A stretch of DNA of 5,050 bases. It comes from Nitrospirota bacterium. Its GTDB lineage: Bacteria > Nitrospirota > Thermodesulfovibrionia > Thermodesulfovibrionales > SM23-35. Within the stretch, counting starts at the first letter, position 1. Every line of letters begins with the position of its first letter. Below are positions 4,918 through 5,050 of this stretch, in pieces. A program made the position numbers and the translations under genes. The notes beneath the pieces were generated by a model, which worked only from the letters and a program-made list of their open reading frames with translations, was not told the origin of the DNA and did not search any database. The stretch is from assembly GCA_029883145.1 (NCBI GenBank), contig JAOUJR010000149.1:1-5050 (forward strand), written 5' to 3'.

Positions 4918-4947
4918 TCTTTGCAACTAAATGGGAGAAGAACCTTA

Positions 4948-5050
4948 TTATTTAGTAATCTCCATTAAATCCTTAACTACATTTCCGGTAAGAAGGCGGT
5001 ATGACTCTCGGAATTTATTCACTACTTCAGGGTATTCATCCAGAACCTCT
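4948..5050 (-). CDS. C-terminal end of an unrecognised protein (33 residues visible)
   Basis: The reverse strand is open from the right edge to TAA at 4950-4948. The visible C-terminus begins EVLDEYPEVVNKFRESYR and ends LLTGNVVKDLMEITK. It looks like an ordinary soluble amphipathic helical tail with plausible coding composition. I do not recognise the family, and the rest of the gene lies beyond the window. Its 3' end comes 31 bp from the repeat arm at 4889-4917, whose hairpin could help end its transcript. Support is limited to an open frame and protein-like composition. Confidence 0.65.
   Translation of the reverse strand, partial: EVLDEYPEVVNKFRESYRLLTGNVVKDLMEITK

Overview
The window looks like chromosome from a Gram-negative bacterium of moderate to low GC. 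It encodes a signal-peptide-bearing outer-membrane porin. It also carries two families of dispersed palindromic repeats (GTCATTCC...GGAATGAC and GTCATTGCGAG...CTCGCAATGAC) that I associate with Nitrospirota, Desulfobacterota and anammox-type Planctomycetota genomes. A cobalamin-type radical SAM gene and a probable selenoprotein fit an anaerobic or microaerophilic lifestyle. The phylum is an inference, not something the sequence proves.

Layout. On the left, a minus-strand gene runs off the window (363 to 1): the N-terminus of a B12-binding radical SAM protein of the TIGR03960 type. Divergent from it, at 462-632, is a short gene that ordinary ORF calling misses because of an in-frame TGA at codon 17. 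Read through, it gives a 56-residue protein with two CxxC motifs, and a hairpin just after the TGA meets the usual description of a bacterial SECIS element. This is the best candidate for something overlooked. Next comes a complete ADP-ribosylglycohydrolase (711-1721, +), convergent with a small TPR protein (1873-2433, -); a 66-bp double-hairpin repeat lies between them. A second repeat family (2518-2590) sits just upstream of the TPR promoter.

The right half holds a porin (3072-4454, +) with a near-consensus promoter, a leader of about 230 nt and a strong terminator. A 358-bp element follows (4560-4917), in which a GIY-YIG nuclease gene lies between the two arms of the same palindromic repeat found at 1774-1839. 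The right arm supplies the nuclease's last codons. The 66-bp copy therefore looks like an internally deleted, non-autonomous form of the nuclease-bearing element. The window ends in the C-terminus of an unrecognised minus-strand gene (4948 onward).

The genes do not form one pathway. Possible functional links are the divergent radical SAM/selenoprotein pair, possible co-transcription of the selenoprotein with the ADP-ribosylglycohydrolase (78-bp gap, no visible terminator), and the nuclease with its repeats.
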